Positions 7,193 to 16,321 of a DNA stretch of 64,000 nt are shown here, one piece after another; position 1 is the first letter of the stretch; every line of letters begins with the position of its first letter. The translations under genes were made by a program, and so were the position numbers. The DNA comes from Flavobacterium wongokense. GTDB taxonomy: Bacteria; Bacteroidota; Bacteroidia; Flavobacteriales; Flavobacteriaceae. The notes under the pieces were generated by a model, which was not told where the DNA came from, made no database searches, and saw only the letters and a list, made by a program, of their open reading frames with translations. The stretch is from contig NZ_JAKIHP010000001.1 of assembly GCF_021608265.1 (NCBI RefSeq), forward strand, positions 372,001 to 436,000, given 5' to 3'.

Positions 7193-9364
7193 ATGATTCC
7201 AAAAGTAACCCAAGAAACAATCGATTTAGGTGATGGAAGAACCATCACAATCGAAACAGGTAAATTAGCAAAACAGGCAGACGGTTCTGTAGTTGTAAGA
7301 TGTGGCGACACTATGTTATTAGCTACTGCAGTTTCTGCAAGAACATCAAACCCTGGTGTAGACTTTTTACCTTTGACGGTAGATTACCGTGAAAAATTTG
7401 CAGCCGCAGGACGTTTTCCTGGTGGTTTTTTCAAAAGAGAAGCACGTCCAAGTGACAGCGAAGTATTGACAATGCGTCTTGTTGACCGTGTTTTACGTCC
7501 GCTGTTCCCGGATGATTACCATGCTGAAACGCAGGTGATGATCCAATTAATGTCGCACGACGAAAATGTTATGCCGGATTCTTTGGCAGGATTAGCAGCT
7601 TCGGCAGCTTTAGCTGTTTCAGACATTCCATTCTACAACCTGATTTCTGAAGTACGTGTGGCACGTATCGACGGTAAGTTTGTAATCAACCCAAGCAAAG
7701 AGCAATTAGAATTATCAGACATCGATATGATGATTGGTGCTTCTGCTGATTCGGTTTGTATGGTTGAAGGTGAGATGAAAGAGATTTCAGAAGCTGAAAT
7801 GGTTGAGGCAATCAAATTTGCACACGAAGCCATTAAAGTACAAATTCAGGCCCAGGAAAGATTGAGAACTGGAGTTGGTTCGCCAGCCTACAGAGAATAC
7901 ACAGGTGAACCAGAAAATGAAGAGGTTTACAAAAAAGTAAAAGCTGCATCTTACGATAAATATTATGCAATCGCGCAGGAAGCTTCGGCTAAAAGTGAAA
8001 GAGGCGAAAAATTCTCAGTAGTAAAAGACGAAGTAAAAGCGTTGTTTACAGAAGAGGAATATGCTGAAAATGCTGACTTGGCAGAACTAGTTGGTAAATA
8101 CAACTACAAAACGCAAAAAGAAGCGGTTCGTAACGTAATCCTTGAAAAAGGAATCCGTTTGGACGGAAGAAAAACTACCGAAATCAGGCCAATCTGGTGT
8201 GAGGTTGATTACTTACCAAGAGTTCACGGTTCTTCATTGTTTACACGTGGAGAAACTCAGGCATTGGCAACAGTAACTTTGGGAACTTCAAGAGAAGCGA
8301 ACCAAATTGACTCGCCATCTGAACAAGGAGAAGAAAAGTTCTACTTACATTATAATTTCCCGCCATTCTCAACTGGTGAAGCAAAACCTTTAAGAGGAAC
8401 TTCACGTAGAGAGGTTGGTCACGGAAACCTGGCTCAAAGAGCATTGAAAAACATGATTCCTGCTGATTGTCCTTATACGATCCGTATTGTTTCTGAAGTA
8501 TTGGAATCTAATGGTTCTTCTTCTATGGCAACGGTTTGTGCAGGAACAATGGCGCTAATGGATGCCGGGGTTCAAATGACGAAACCAGTTTCCGGTATCG
8601 CTATGGGATTGATTACTGATGGTTCTAAATTCGCTGTTCTTTCAGATATCTTAGGTGATGAAGATCACTTGGGTGACATGGATTTCAAAGTAACCGGAAC
8701 CAAAGACGGAATCACTGCTTGTCAAATGGACATCAAAATTGACGGACTGCGTTATGACATCATGGAACAAGCCTTGAACCAAGCTAGAGATGGTCGTATG
8801 CACATTCTTGAAAAATTGGTTGAAACAATTGCTACTCCAAGAGCTGATGTTAAAGCACATGCTCCAAAAATCATCACAAGAACAATTCCAGGAAACTTTA
8901 TCGGTGCCTTGATTGGCCCTGGTGGAAAAGTGATTCAGGAACTTCAGAAAGCTACAGGAACTACAATTGTCATCAACGAAGTGGATGAGCAGGGTGTTGT
9001 TGAAATCCTTGGAACTGACCCAGACGGAATTGCAGCAGTATTAGCAAAAATCGATTCTATCATCTTCAAACCAGTAATGGGTGAAGCTTATGAAGTGAAA
9101 GTAATTAAAATGTTAGACTTTGGTGCTGTTGTAGAATATACAGCTGCTCCTGGTAATGAGGTCTTATTACACGTTTCAGAATTGGCTTGGGAAAGAACAG
9201 AAAATGTTTCTGATGTTGTAAAAATGGGCGATGTGTTTATGGTGAAATATTTAGGTGTTGATCCAAAAACAAGAAAGGAAAAAGTATCAAGAAAAGCACT
9301 TTTGCCAAGACCTCCTAGAGAGGACAAACCAAGAGAAGATAGAAAAGACGCTCCTAAGAGCTAA
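7193..9364 (+). CDS. pnp: Polyribonucleotide nucleotidyltransferase (PNPase)
   Basis: The 723-residue product has two RNase PH domains (about 10-230 and 325-545) joined by a helical segment, a KH domain (about 560-620) with IGPGGK, and an S1 domain (about 630-700). [12 protein letters not shown] and [14 protein letters not shown] are conserved phosphorolytic-core motifs. It degrades RNA 3' to 5' using phosphate and normally works as a trimer. The Arg/Lys-rich tail is low complexity. The 145-bp gap after rpsO, holding a terminator, suggests separate transcription with some readthrough. Confidence 0.98.
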   Translation: MIPKVTQETIDLGDGRTITIETGKLAKQADGSVVVRCGDTMLLATAVSARTSNPGVDFLPLTVDYREKFAAAGRFPGGFFKREARPSDSEVLTMRLVDRVLRPLFPDDYHAETQVMIQLMSHDENVMPDSLAGLAASAALAVSDIPFYNLISEVRVARIDGKFVINPSKEQLELSDIDMMIGASADSVCMVEGEMKEISEAEMVEAIKFAHEAIKVQIQAQERLRTGVGSPAYREYTGEPENEEVYKKVKAASYDKYYAIAQEASAKSERGEKFSVVKDEVKALFTEEEYAENADLAELVGKYNYKTQKEAVRNVILEKGIRLDGRKTTEIRPIWCEVDYLPRVHGSSLFTRGETQALATVTLGTSREANQIDSPSEQGEEKFYLHYNFPPFSTGEAKPLRGTSRREVGHGNLAQRALKNMIPADCPYTIRIVSEVLESNGSSSMATVCAGTMALMDAGVQMTKPVSGIAMGLITDGSKFAVLSDILGDEDHLGDMDFKVTGTKDGITACQMDIKIDGLRYDIMEQALNQARDGRMHILEKLVETIATPRADVKAHAPKIITRTIPGNFIGALIGPGGKVIQELQKATGTTIVINEVDEQGVVEILGTDPDGIAAVLAKIDSIIFKPVMGEAYEVKVIKMLDFGAVVEYTAAPGNEVLLHVSELAWERTENVSDVVKMGDVFMVKYLGVDPKTRKEKVSRKALLPRPPREDKPREDRKDAPKS

Positions 9365-9385
9365 AAAATAGATATCTTATATTAT

Positions 9386-9424
9386 AAATCCCTAGTTTCA
9401 ATTCATAAACTAGGGATTTTTTTT
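9386..9424 (+). terminator. Intrinsic terminator after pnp
   Basis: A 13-bp perfect stem AAATCCCTAGTTT / AAACTAGGGATTT (9386-9398, 9407-9419) is followed by a run of T. Confidence 0.9.
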
Positions 9425-9431
9425 TAATTTG

Positions 9432-9457
9432 ACGCAACCTTTTTAATTTTATTAGTC
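9432..9457 (+). promoter_or_regulatory. ECF-type promoter candidate, copy 1 (ACGCAACC ... GTC)
   Basis: ACGCAACCTTTTTA at 9432-9445 is followed 15 bp after the CAACC by GTC. A GCAACC core with AAC, about 16 bp upstream of GTC, resembles ECF sigma -35/-10 elements. The same 14-mer precedes the next lipoprotein gene at 10859, and an ECF sigma gene lies 3.7 kb downstream. No TAnnTTTG box is found here. Confidence 0.5.
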
Positions 9458-9485
9458 TTTTATCAATAACCTAAATTGTATCGCC

Positions 9486-10766
9486 ATGAAAAAATTGGGA
9501 AGAATCGCCTCATTGTTGTTTATTGGAATGCTTTTTATTACCAGCTGTAATGAAGAAATTGAACCTGCTCAAATCAATCATGCTGTGATAGAAAGGAATA
9601 GCGAATTATTTGATCTTATTGAGTCAATGCTTGAATATGGTGATCGTCCAATAGAAGATAAGGTCTGCATTGATTTTGTTTATCCTTTTAAACTTTTCAT
9701 ATACGATGCCGATTCTATGCCTACCGGAAGTGTTATATTACATGGAGACGATGAATTCACACAATTTCTTGGAAGCTTGTCTCCAACCCAAACCATAAGC
9801 ATTAGCTATCCTATTCAAACTACATTGCCAGACGGCTCCATATTTAGCGTTATCAACGACGAACAACTGAAAGTTGCTCTTGAATCCTGTTCCCGCGAAG
9901 ACATCATAAGTTATTGTAATGGAGCATTCCGAAATACCATTACCTGCGTTTGGGAAATGTCATATGACGAAAATCTGGACAATGAATTTGCTGAATCCAT
10001 TTTTAAGGCAAATTCAGATGGTTCTATTTCATTACATCATCACAACACCGACTATGTAGGTACATGGGTCTTTTTATATGTGGATAATATCCTGCATCTG
10101 AACATCCATCTATCCGGCAATAATTATGTGACCCAACGCTGGAATTATGATTATGTGGTAGACAGCTTTGATTCTTCAATGCTAAAAATATCCTCGCCAG
10201 GCGGAACAAGGACATTTGTAAAACAATGTTCAGATACGGCTACTGTATATGCCATTGGAGACACAGGTCCTAGTGGTGGATTGGTCGCTTATGATAAAGG
10301 TGAATATACCAATGGTTGGAGGTACATCGAAATTGCAACCACCGATTTACTGATTGAAGAAGAATGGGGTTGTGATCAAAGTTCCGTAACGGCTTCACGA
10401 TATGATGACATTGGAACCGGATATCAAAATACCGTTGCCAATATACAATTCCATGACAGGTTGACCAATTATTACACCAATCCTGTAATCTGCAGTGCCG
10501 ATAATAACGGAACGCTTTCGGCTAAAACAGCACTTGGGCAGGTACTCACAAACAGCAATTGGTTTATTCCTTCCATAGAAGAACTTAAAGCCATTAGAAC
10601 AAATCTGACGCCTTTGAGCTTGGGTAATTTTGACGCTGGATTATATTGGACCTCATCTGAGTTTGACAGTTCAAAAGCAAAATGCCTAAACTTTGTTGAT
10701 GGCGAAACAGAAAATATCATAAAAAACAGCACCGGAGTAAAAACAAGGATTATCCGTTATTTTTAA
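9486..10766 (+). CDS. Lipoprotein, paralogue A of a tandem pair
   Basis: This 426-residue protein has a lipoprotein signal ending ITSC (Cys21). An N-terminal domain contains VCIDFVYPFKLFIYD and ends SCSREDIISYCNG. A middle beta-rich domain carries VGTWVFLYVDNILHLNIHLSG. A C-terminal domain begins IGDTGPSGGLVAYDKGEY, continues NGWRYIEIA and NWFIPSIEELKAI, and ends YWTSSEF; it resembles DUF1566/Lcl and fibrobacter-paralogue surface modules. The downstream gene encodes a close paralogue with the same domain order. Probably surface-exposed or periplasmic; function unknown. The ACGCAACC element begins 54 bp before the start. Confidence 0.88.
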   Translation: MKKLGRIASLLFIGMLFITSCNEEIEPAQINHAVIERNSELFDLIESMLEYGDRPIEDKVCIDFVYPFKLFIYDADSMPTGSVILHGDDEFTQFLGSLSPTQTISISYPIQTTLPDGSIFSVINDEQLKVALESCSREDIISYCNGAFRNTITCVWEMSYDENLDNEFAESIFKANSDGSISLHHHNTDYVGTWVFLYVDNILHLNIHLSGNNYVTQRWNYDYVVDSFDSSMLKISSPGGTRTFVKQCSDTATVYAIGDTGPSGGLVAYDKGEYTNGWRYIEIATTDLLIEEEWGCDQSSVTASRYDDIGTGYQNTVANIQFHDRLTNYYTNPVICSADNNGTLSAKTALGQVLTNSNWFIPSIEELKAIRTNLTPLSLGNFDAGLYWTSSEFDSSKAKCLNFVDGETENIIKNSTGVKTRIIRYF

Positions 10767-10813
10767 TACGAAAGTGTTGTAAAAAGCATAATTGTGGTTA
10801 ATTATACTTCAGG

Positions 10814-10850
10814 CCTCAGCTTAAATTTTAAGTTGGGGTTTGTTTTTTTT
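10814..10850 (+). terminator. Intrinsic terminator between the paralogous lipoprotein genes
   Basis: CCTCAGCTTAAA pairs, with G-T wobbles, with TTTAAGTTGGGG (10814-10838), followed by TTTGTTTTTTTT. It indicates that the two lipoprotein genes are separate transcription units. Confidence 0.7.
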
Positions 10851-10858
10851 ATTCCCTA

Positions 10859-10885
10859 ACGCAACCTTTTTATTTTATTTCAGAC
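10859..10885 (+). promoter_or_regulatory. ECF-type promoter candidate, copy 2 (ACGCAACC ... GAC)
   Basis: ACGCAACCTTTTTA at 10859-10872 is identical to the copy at 9432. A GAC lies 16 bp after CAACC, and the ATG follows at 10908, so spacing to the start is nearly the same (49 versus 54 bp). Conservation of this element between paralogues in otherwise unlike upstream DNA suggests a selected site. Confidence 0.5.
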
Positions 10886-10907
10886 TTTGATTAAAAGCCC
10901 ATTATTT

Positions 10908-12218
10908 ATGAAAACACTTAACCCATTTTTGAAAATCTTTACTGTACTTTTTTTGGCGCTTTCCATCAACAGTTGTAAAGACCTTGACGATAATATTACC
11001 ATTCCGAACGCTGAAGATTTGATTCAAAAAGATTCGGAAATATTCAACCTGCTTGAGCGCGTGACCAAAGAAGAGAATGATCCTTTACAGGACATTGTCT
11101 GCATTGATTTTGTTTATCCTTTAAATCTGGTGATTTACAATTCGAGTTTACAGCCAATAGGATCGGTTACTATTGTTGGCGATGACAATTTTAGTGCTTT
11201 CCTTGGTGTTTTCCCGGCTGACCAATCTTTAAGCATTAGTTATCCAATCTCAACCACACTTGCTGATGGAACTGAATTCACAGTAAATAACAATACCGAA
11301 TTGAAAATAGCCATTGACAGTTGTTCAAGAGAAGATATCATCAGCTATTGTGGCGGATTATTTTCTACAACAACTCCAGGTTCACCAGCAGTTCCTTGTG
11401 TTTGGAGGGTTGCATATGATGCTACCGGAGACAACAGGTACATAAGCGGTTATTTTGATGTCAATAGTGACGGCACGATAAAGTTTTATTATGGAAATCA
11501 GATGTATATTGGCAGTTGGGCATTTCTTTTTGTCAATGATGAATTTCATATCAATATTAATTTAGAAGGAGCTTCCCAAGTTGCTTTAGATTGGAATATA
11601 GACCGAAAAGCAATTTTTACTGGCGGCGACATCATTATTGAAAATCCACCGAAAAACATTCATCTTAAAAAAACCTGCCAGGATACGCAAACCTATGCAA
11701 TTGGTGATCCAGGTCCGGCAGGAGGAATCGTATTTTATGACAAAGGCACTTACAGTGAAGGTTGGAGATATGCTGAAGTCGCTTTAAATGACTTAGCTTA
11801 TTTTGAATGGGGCTGTGCCAATTCAACGATTGCAAACTCGCAAAATGCCGGCATTGGAAAAGGACTTTATAATTCAGGGCAAATACTTAACTTTCACGAT
11901 TCCCTGACTAATTTTTATACGAATCCAATTGTTTGCAGCAGTTTGAATAACGGAACTGTTGTTGCTAAAGAGACTTTGGGATATCAGCTAAATGGTAATG
12001 GAGATTGGTTTTTACCTTCAGAAAACGAATTGGCTTTACTACACACTAACTTACACCTACTAAACCTTGGTAATTTCTCAAACGCAATTTACTGGAGTTC
12101 AACAGAAAATGATGCCACAACTGTAAAAACAATTGATTTTTCAAACGGACAAACTGTTATGAACATGAAAGTTCCCGCTCCAAATACAATAAAAGCCAGA
12201 TGCATCCGTTACTTTTAA
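10908..12218 (+). CDS. Lipoprotein, paralogue B of a tandem pair
   Basis: The 436-residue protein starts at the ATG at 10908 (MKTLNPFLKIF), with a lipobox ending INSC (Cys23). An upstream TTG at 10887 lies too close to the promoter element to be the start. The domains match paralogue A in order: VCIDFVYPLNLVIY, SCSREDIISYCGG, VGSWAF-like SWAFLFVNDEFHININLEG, then IGDPGPAGGIVFYDKGTY, GWRYAEVAL, DWFLPSENELALL and YWSSTEN. The pair clearly arose by tandem duplication. Function unknown; membership of the envelope-stress-like island is inferred from the shared promoter element. Confidence 0.88.
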   Translation: MKTLNPFLKIFTVLFLALSINSCKDLDDNITIPNAEDLIQKDSEIFNLLERVTKEENDPLQDIVCIDFVYPLNLVIYNSSLQPIGSVTIVGDDNFSAFLGVFPADQSLSISYPISTTLADGTEFTVNNNTELKIAIDSCSREDIISYCGGLFSTTTPGSPAVPCVWRVAYDATGDNRYISGYFDVNSDGTIKFYYGNQMYIGSWAFLFVNDEFHININLEGASQVALDWNIDRKAIFTGGDIIIENPPKNIHLKKTCQDTQTYAIGDPGPAGGIVFYDKGTYSEGWRYAEVALNDLAYFEWGCANSTIANSQNAGIGKGLYNSGQILNFHDSLTNFYTNPIVCSSLNNGTVVAKETLGYQLNGNGDWFLPSENELALLHTNLHLLNLGNFSNAIYWSSTENDATTVKTIDFSNGQTVMNMKVPAPNTIKARCIRYF

Positions 12219-12258
12219 AATAAAACAGCCCTATCAGTACTATAAAACATAAATTATC

Positions 12259-13119
12259 ATGAAAACAAACCTAATAAAAATTGCATGCGCCGTTTTTGCC
12301 GTAATCAGCTTTTCGTGCAGTTCTGACTCAGAAGATACTGCTACACAAGAATTATCTTTAAGTCAAAGCGTGTTCTATCTTCCTCAGATGGAAGGATATA
12401 ACCACAAACACGTGATTAATTATGCCGACAACCGAAAAATCAGCGAATTAGATTACGATGGTACCGGAACCATGACCAGCAGAAAGGAAATAACTTATGG
12501 CTCCGGAACTTCAACCACTTTTTCTTACGACTCACAAGATGCATTTGTTGGGAAAAGAATTTGCAATTATGATTCATCAGGAAGGATAGCCACAATGGAA
12601 TTTTACAATAGCGGTAATCAACTGGAAAGAACAAGGCAGTATATTTATGAGGGAAATGACATCAATGTTTATTCTATTGAAAATGGTATTTCTACCTTAG
12701 ACTGGCAGTACCGAACCAACAGTCAAAATTTACTTTGTTATGAAAAAAGAATGCTCGACTCATACGAACAGACCATAAATTATGCAAACGATACACCGAG
12801 TGAATTGTTTGTAACAGACTTTGACAATTCAAATATGTTGAACCTGTTGAATTATGAATTCTATCCAACAATGAAACCTTTGCCGCTTCAAAATACTATT
12901 ACTGAAATGAATAATTACTCCCTTATAAGTTTAAGCATCCAGCAGATGCATGAAACCGCTAATTATTATTTAAGTAAAACCTATCGTCCAGGTTTTGGAT
13001 TCTATTCTGACTATTATAAGGAGTTTGATTCAAACAACTATATTACGTACGCAAAAATAAGCCTAGTAGACAGCGACGGACCGCACCCAAGCCAGGAAAG
13101 ATTTTATTATTACAATTAG
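12259..13119 (+). CDS. Lipoprotein of unknown function
   Basis: The 286-residue product has a lipoprotein signal ending SFSC (Cys20) followed by an acidic linker. The body has irregular YD-repeat-like strands such as INYADNRKISELDYDGTG and CNYDSSGRIATMEFYNSGNQ, suggesting a beta-rich extracytoplasmic fold. It follows paralogue B after 40 bp with no terminator seen, and the ECF sigma gene follows after 27 bp, so co-transcription through the island is likely. Not otherwise recognised. Confidence 0.82.
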   Translation: MKTNLIKIACAVFAVISFSCSSDSEDTATQELSLSQSVFYLPQMEGYNHKHVINYADNRKISELDYDGTGTMTSRKEITYGSGTSTTFSYDSQDAFVGKRICNYDSSGRIATMEFYNSGNQLERTRQYIYEGNDINVYSIENGISTLDWQYRTNSQNLLCYEKRMLDSYEQTINYANDTPSELFVTDFDNSNMLNLLNYEFYPTMKPLPLQNTITEMNNYSLISLSIQQMHETANYYLSKTYRPGFGFYSDYYKEFDSNNYITYAKISLVDSDGPHPSQERFYYYN

Positions 13120-13146
13120 AAAAAACACTATATTCAAACAAAAAAA

Positions 13147-13701
13147 TTGAGTCTAGAAGATTTAATACAAGGCTGCATCAGGCAGAAAAGTAGTTCACAG
13201 GAAGCGTTATACAATATGTATAAAAACACGCTCTTTGTGTTATGCCTGAAATATTGCCAAAACGAAGCTGAAGCCGAAGACAACCTGCACAATGCCTTCA
13301 TCGAAATCTTCACCAATATCAAACAATACAAAGGCAACGGTTCTTTTGAAGGTTGGATGAAAAGAATAACCATCAACAAGGCAATTGACAGCTATAAAAA
13401 GTCTTATCAGCTGACTCCAATTGGCGATAAAACTTTTCCAGACACTGAAATTGAAGAACAAGAACTGGATGAATATTCCCTTGATTATATTCTTTCATTA
13501 GTACAGGCATTGCCTAATCAATATCGATTGGTTTTCTGCTTATATGAATTAGATGATTATTCGCATGCTGAAATAGCAGAAATGTTGAACATAAGCACTG
13601 GAACATCAAAATCAAACCTTCACAGGGCAAAAATGATTTTGAAGGAACAGATTAAAGCAAACACACCAGTCCATAATATAAACATGAGATATGGAAAATA
13701 G
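13147..13701 (+). CDS. ECF-type RNA polymerase sigma factor
   Basis: The 184-residue protein has sigma region 2 (about 15-85, with AEDNLHNAFIEIFTNIKQYKG and FEGWMKRITINKAID) and region 4 (about 115-170, with LPNQYRLVFCLYELDDYSHAEI and STGTSKSNLHRAK). The start is TTG at 13147 (MSLEDLIQGC); no upstream in-frame ATG exists, and the first internal ATG would remove part of region 2. It overlaps the anti-sigma/barrel gene by 11 bp, the usual sign of a sigma/anti-sigma pair. Its targets may include the two ACGCAACC promoters upstream. Confidence 0.93.
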   Translation: MSLEDLIQGCIRQKSSSQEALYNMYKNTLFVLCLKYCQNEAEAEDNLHNAFIEIFTNIKQYKGNGSFEGWMKRITINKAIDSYKKSYQLTPIGDKTFPDTEIEEQELDEYSLDYILSLVQALPNQYRLVFCLYELDDYSHAEIAEMLNISTGTSKSNLHRAKMILKEQIKANTPVHNINMRYGK

Positions 13702-15259
13702 AAAAGATATAGGAAAAGCCATTAATGACAAGCTAAGTTCGCTGGATAAAACTCCAAGGGAACAAGTTTGGGTTGGCATTAATGAAGAGCTTCAAAAGAA
13801 GAAGAAAAGAAGATTTGTTTTCTTTTTCTTTTGGACAAAAGTTATTGGTTTATTGCTTGTAGGTGCACTTGCAGCATTTTATGTTTATCGTTATAATGAC
13901 GGATTTAATTTTGGTCTGCCAAATGATTCCAATAAATCAATCATCGAAAATGGCAGTAATAAGAATTTAAATGGTGACGGTATAAATGCCCCGAAAAATA
14001 TATCTGATATTGAAAGTTCAACGACAAATGATACCCATTCAAATATCAATAACGGAATTGCAGTTGATGGGAAAAATACAATTGAAAACAGTAATGATGT
14101 CAATAACAACAGCAAAAATATCCTAAACAAGAAGAATTCCTCTAAAAATGGAAATCTAGTCAACACTAAAAACAATAGTACTTCCATTAAAGCAGGGATT
14201 AGGAATAATTCGGTTGGTCTTTCTTCAAAATCAGGAAAAGCTAAATCAAAATTATATTCGAAAGCAGACAAAAGGAAATCTGGTAAAAAATCCAAAGACA
14301 ATAAAATCAATAACGCGAAAGATGATTTGGCTTTACTTGAAACCAATTTAATCAAAAAAGATTCCGCAATTGTTGACCTTGCTTCCCTAAAAGGTAAAAA
14401 AACACATGAATCCATTTTGGAAGCAAAATCGAAAAAAAGAGATTCTCTTGCCGAATTAAAAACGAAAAAAAGAGATTCAATAGCCGAATTAAAAGCAAAA
14501 AAAAGAGATTCTATTGCAGCCCAAAAGGAAAAAGACCTGACGAAGAATATCAATATGTATAAGAAAGAGAAAGAAGATAGTATTCCGGTGCTTAGCTACA
14601 AGAAATTCGATTTTGATGTGTATGTTTCCCCTACTTTCTATGGTTACTTTGGAGAAACTTCATCCCTTGACCGCCGTTTGGATTCTCTTCCTAAAAAATC
14701 GGAAGTTAAATTCAGCTATGGCGTTGGATTGACTTATGATATGACCAAAAAATTATCTTTCCGCATTGGCTACAGCAAAGTTAATATTAGTTATGTTACT
14801 CAAAATGCGCCAATAAATGTTCCGAATTACAGTGGAATTGGATATAGTCCAAATTTGTCCAATGAAACAATTTTTAGTGCTTCAAATGGATCAGAAACAA
14901 TGGACATTACACAACAAATATCATATACAGAAATCCCTTTTGAATTTAAATACAAATTCATGGATAGAAAAATTGGACTGAAATCAAGTGTTGGTTTTAG
15001 TTTTTTCCTATTGGATAAAAATTCAATCAGTATTAAAACGCTAAACGGCTTTAGTCAGGAAATTGGAAAGACCAAAACGTTGTCAGACAATGGAATGTCA
15101 GTAAATCTTGGTGTTGAAGCCGATTATCCATTGTTTAAAAATATGAAAATCTTTGTTGAACCAACATTCAACTATCAGATAAAGTCCTTTTCAAACAGCG
15201 ATGTCAAATCTTATTATTTCGGAATTCACACCGGACTTCGATATAGTTTCAACAATTAG
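13691..15259 (+). CDS. Anti-sigma-like protein fused to an outer-membrane beta-barrel (dual-membrane-spanning)
   Basis: The 522-residue protein reads in four parts. Residues 1-41 are a short charged cytoplasmic segment with PREQVWVGINEELQKKKKRR. Residues 42-66 are a single membrane helix. Residues 67-305 are a Lys/Asn/Ser-rich linker with three 11-residue repeats (247-279). Residues 306-522 are a beta-barrel of the OMP_b-brl type, beginning FDFDVYVSPTFYGYF and ending in an aromatic-rich strand (GLRYSFNN). The layout matches the dual membrane-spanning anti-sigma factors described in Bacteroides: the cytoplasmic end holds the ECF sigma while the barrel sits in the outer membrane. It overlaps the sigma gene by 11 bp. 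Sigma binding is inferred, not seen. Confidence 0.85.
   Translation: MENRKDIGKAINDKLSSLDKTPREQVWVGINEELQKKKKRRFVFFFFWTKVIGLLLVGALAAFYVYRYNDGFNFGLPNDSNKSIIENGSNKNLNGDGINAPKNISDIESSTTNDTHSNINNGIAVDGKNTIENSNDVNNNSKNILNKKNSSKNGNLVNTKNNSTSIKAGIRNNSVGLSSKSGKAKSKLYSKADKRKSGKKSKDNKINNAKDDLALLETNLIKKDSAIVDLASLKGKKTHESILEAKSKKRDSLAELKTKKRDSIAELKAKKRDSIAAQKEKDLTKNINMYKKEKEDSIPVLSYKKFDFDVYVSPTFYGYFGETSSLDRRLDSLPKKSEVKFSYGVGLTYDMTKKLSFRIGYSKVNISYVTQNAPINVPNYSGIGYSPNLSNETIFSASNGSETMDITQQISYTEIPFEFKYKFMDRKIGLKSSVGFSFFLLDKNSISIKTLNGFSQEIGKTKTLSDNGMSVNLGVEADYPLFKNMKIFVEPTFNYQIKSFSNSDVKSYYFGIHTGLRYSFNN
14429..14527 (+). repeat. Three 33-bp tandem repeats inside the periplasmic linker
   Basis: Units at 14429-14461, 14462-14494 and 14495-14527 encode SKKRDSLAELK, TKKRDSIAELK and AKKRDSIAAQK. 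The repeat keeps frame and lengthens a charged helical linker; it is not a CRISPR. Confidence 0.85.
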
Positions 15260-15281
15260 TTAGTTTATTTATTCTTTGATT

Positions 15282-15317
15282 AAAACCCCAATTCAATGTG
15301 CTGGATTGGGGTTTTTT
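15282..15317 (+). terminator. Intrinsic terminator ending the sigma / anti-sigma operon
   Basis: AAAACCCCAAT at 15282-15292 pairs with ATTGGGGTTTT at 15305-15315, followed by further T residues, 22 bp after the stop. Confidence 0.88.
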
Positions 15318-15387
15318 GAAATAAAATTTATATAATTGTAACTTTTTTGAAACTTATAACGTATAACTACCTGAACACTTTAAAAGA

Positions 15388-15394
15388 AAAGGAG
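15388..15394 (+). promoter_or_regulatory. Strong Shine-Dalgarno before rpoD
   Basis: AAAGGAG ends 8 bp before the ATG at 15403. It is a six-base match (AAGGAG) to the anti-Shine-Dalgarno. Most other genes in this window have no such site, as expected for Flavobacteria, where the 16S rRNA tail is masked, so this one stands out. Confidence 0.7.
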
Positions 15395-15402
15395 AAAAAT
15401 AA

Positions 15403-16266
15403 ATGAGACAGCTCAAAATCACCAAGCAGGTAACCAATCGTGAAACTGCATCCTTAGACAAATACCTACAAGAGATCGGAAAAGTTGACCTAATTACAGC
15501 TGATGAAGAAGTTGAGTTGGCACAAAAAATCAAAGCTGGTGATCAACGAGCTTTAGAAAAGTTGACAAAAGCCAATTTACGTTTCGTGGTTTCTGTAGCA
15601 AAACAATATCAAAATCAAGGATTAACACTCCCTGATTTGATTAATGAAGGAAACTTAGGTTTGATTAAAGCGGCTCAACGTTTTGATGAAACCCGTGGAT
15701 TCAAATTCATTTCGTATGCAGTTTGGTGGATTCGTCAGTCTATTCTTCAGGCTTTAGCAGAACAGTCAAGAATTGTTCGTTTGCCTTTAAATAAAATCGG
15801 TTCTATCAATAAAATCAACAAAATGTACGCTTTGCTTGAGCAATCTAACGAGCGTCCTCCAAGTGCTGAAGAAATTGCTAAAGAATTGGACATGACCGTA
15901 AATGATGTAAAAGAGTCTATGAAAAACTCTGGCCGTCACTTATCAATGGATGCACCTCTTGTAGAAGGAGAAGATTCTAACCTTTATGACGTATTGCGTT
16001 CTGGTGAATCTCCAAATCCGGATAGAGAGTTAATCCACGAGTCATTGCGTACGGAAATTGAAAGATCTTTGGAAACTTTAACACCAAGAGAAGCAGATGT
16101 TGTACGTTTGTATTTCGGTTTAGGCGACCAACATCCAATGACATTGGAAGAAATTGGGGAAACTTTTGATTTAACACGTGAGCGTGTACGCCAAATCAAA
16201 GAAAAAGCAATTCGTAGATTAAAACATACTTCAAGAAGTAAAATATTAAAAACATATTTAGGGTAA
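15403..16266 (+). CDS. rpoD: Primary RNA polymerase sigma factor RpoD/SigA
   Basis: The 287-residue protein is the short Bacteroidota housekeeping sigma without region 1.1. It has region 1.2 ([12 protein letters not shown]), region 2 with the core-binding and -10 recognition helix ([20 protein letters not shown]), region 3, and region 4 with [18 protein letters not shown]. It directs transcription from TAnnTTTG promoters such as those listed here. Its leader contains the unusual Shine-Dalgarno noted separately. It is isolated between terminators. Confidence 0.98.
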   Translation: MRQLKITKQVTNRETASLDKYLQEIGKVDLITADEEVELAQKIKAGDQRALEKLTKANLRFVVSVAKQYQNQGLTLPDLINEGNLGLIKAAQRFDETRGFKFISYAVWWIRQSILQALAEQSRIVRLPLNKIGSINKINKMYALLEQSNERPPSAEEIAKELDMTVNDVKESMKNSGRHLSMDAPLVEGEDSNLYDVLRSGESPNPDRELIHESLRTEIERSLETLTPREADVVRLYFGLGDQHPMTLEEIGETFDLTRERVRQIKEKAIRRLKHTSRSKILKTYLG

Positions 16267-16321
16267 TCCTAAAAACCACAACAACAGTCTGATTAACTGT
16301 TCGTTTTTTGATTGATGATTG

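Noticed and set aside
14429..14527. Short tandem repeats as a possible CRISPR array
   Set aside because: The units are contiguous without spacers, in frame within a gene, and only three in number.
13891..14553. Long open frame (220 codons) on the minus strand
   Set aside because: It is antisense to the Lys/Asn-rich linker of the anti-sigma/barrel gene. The product is a run of Phe, Leu and Ser reflecting A-rich codons on the other strand.
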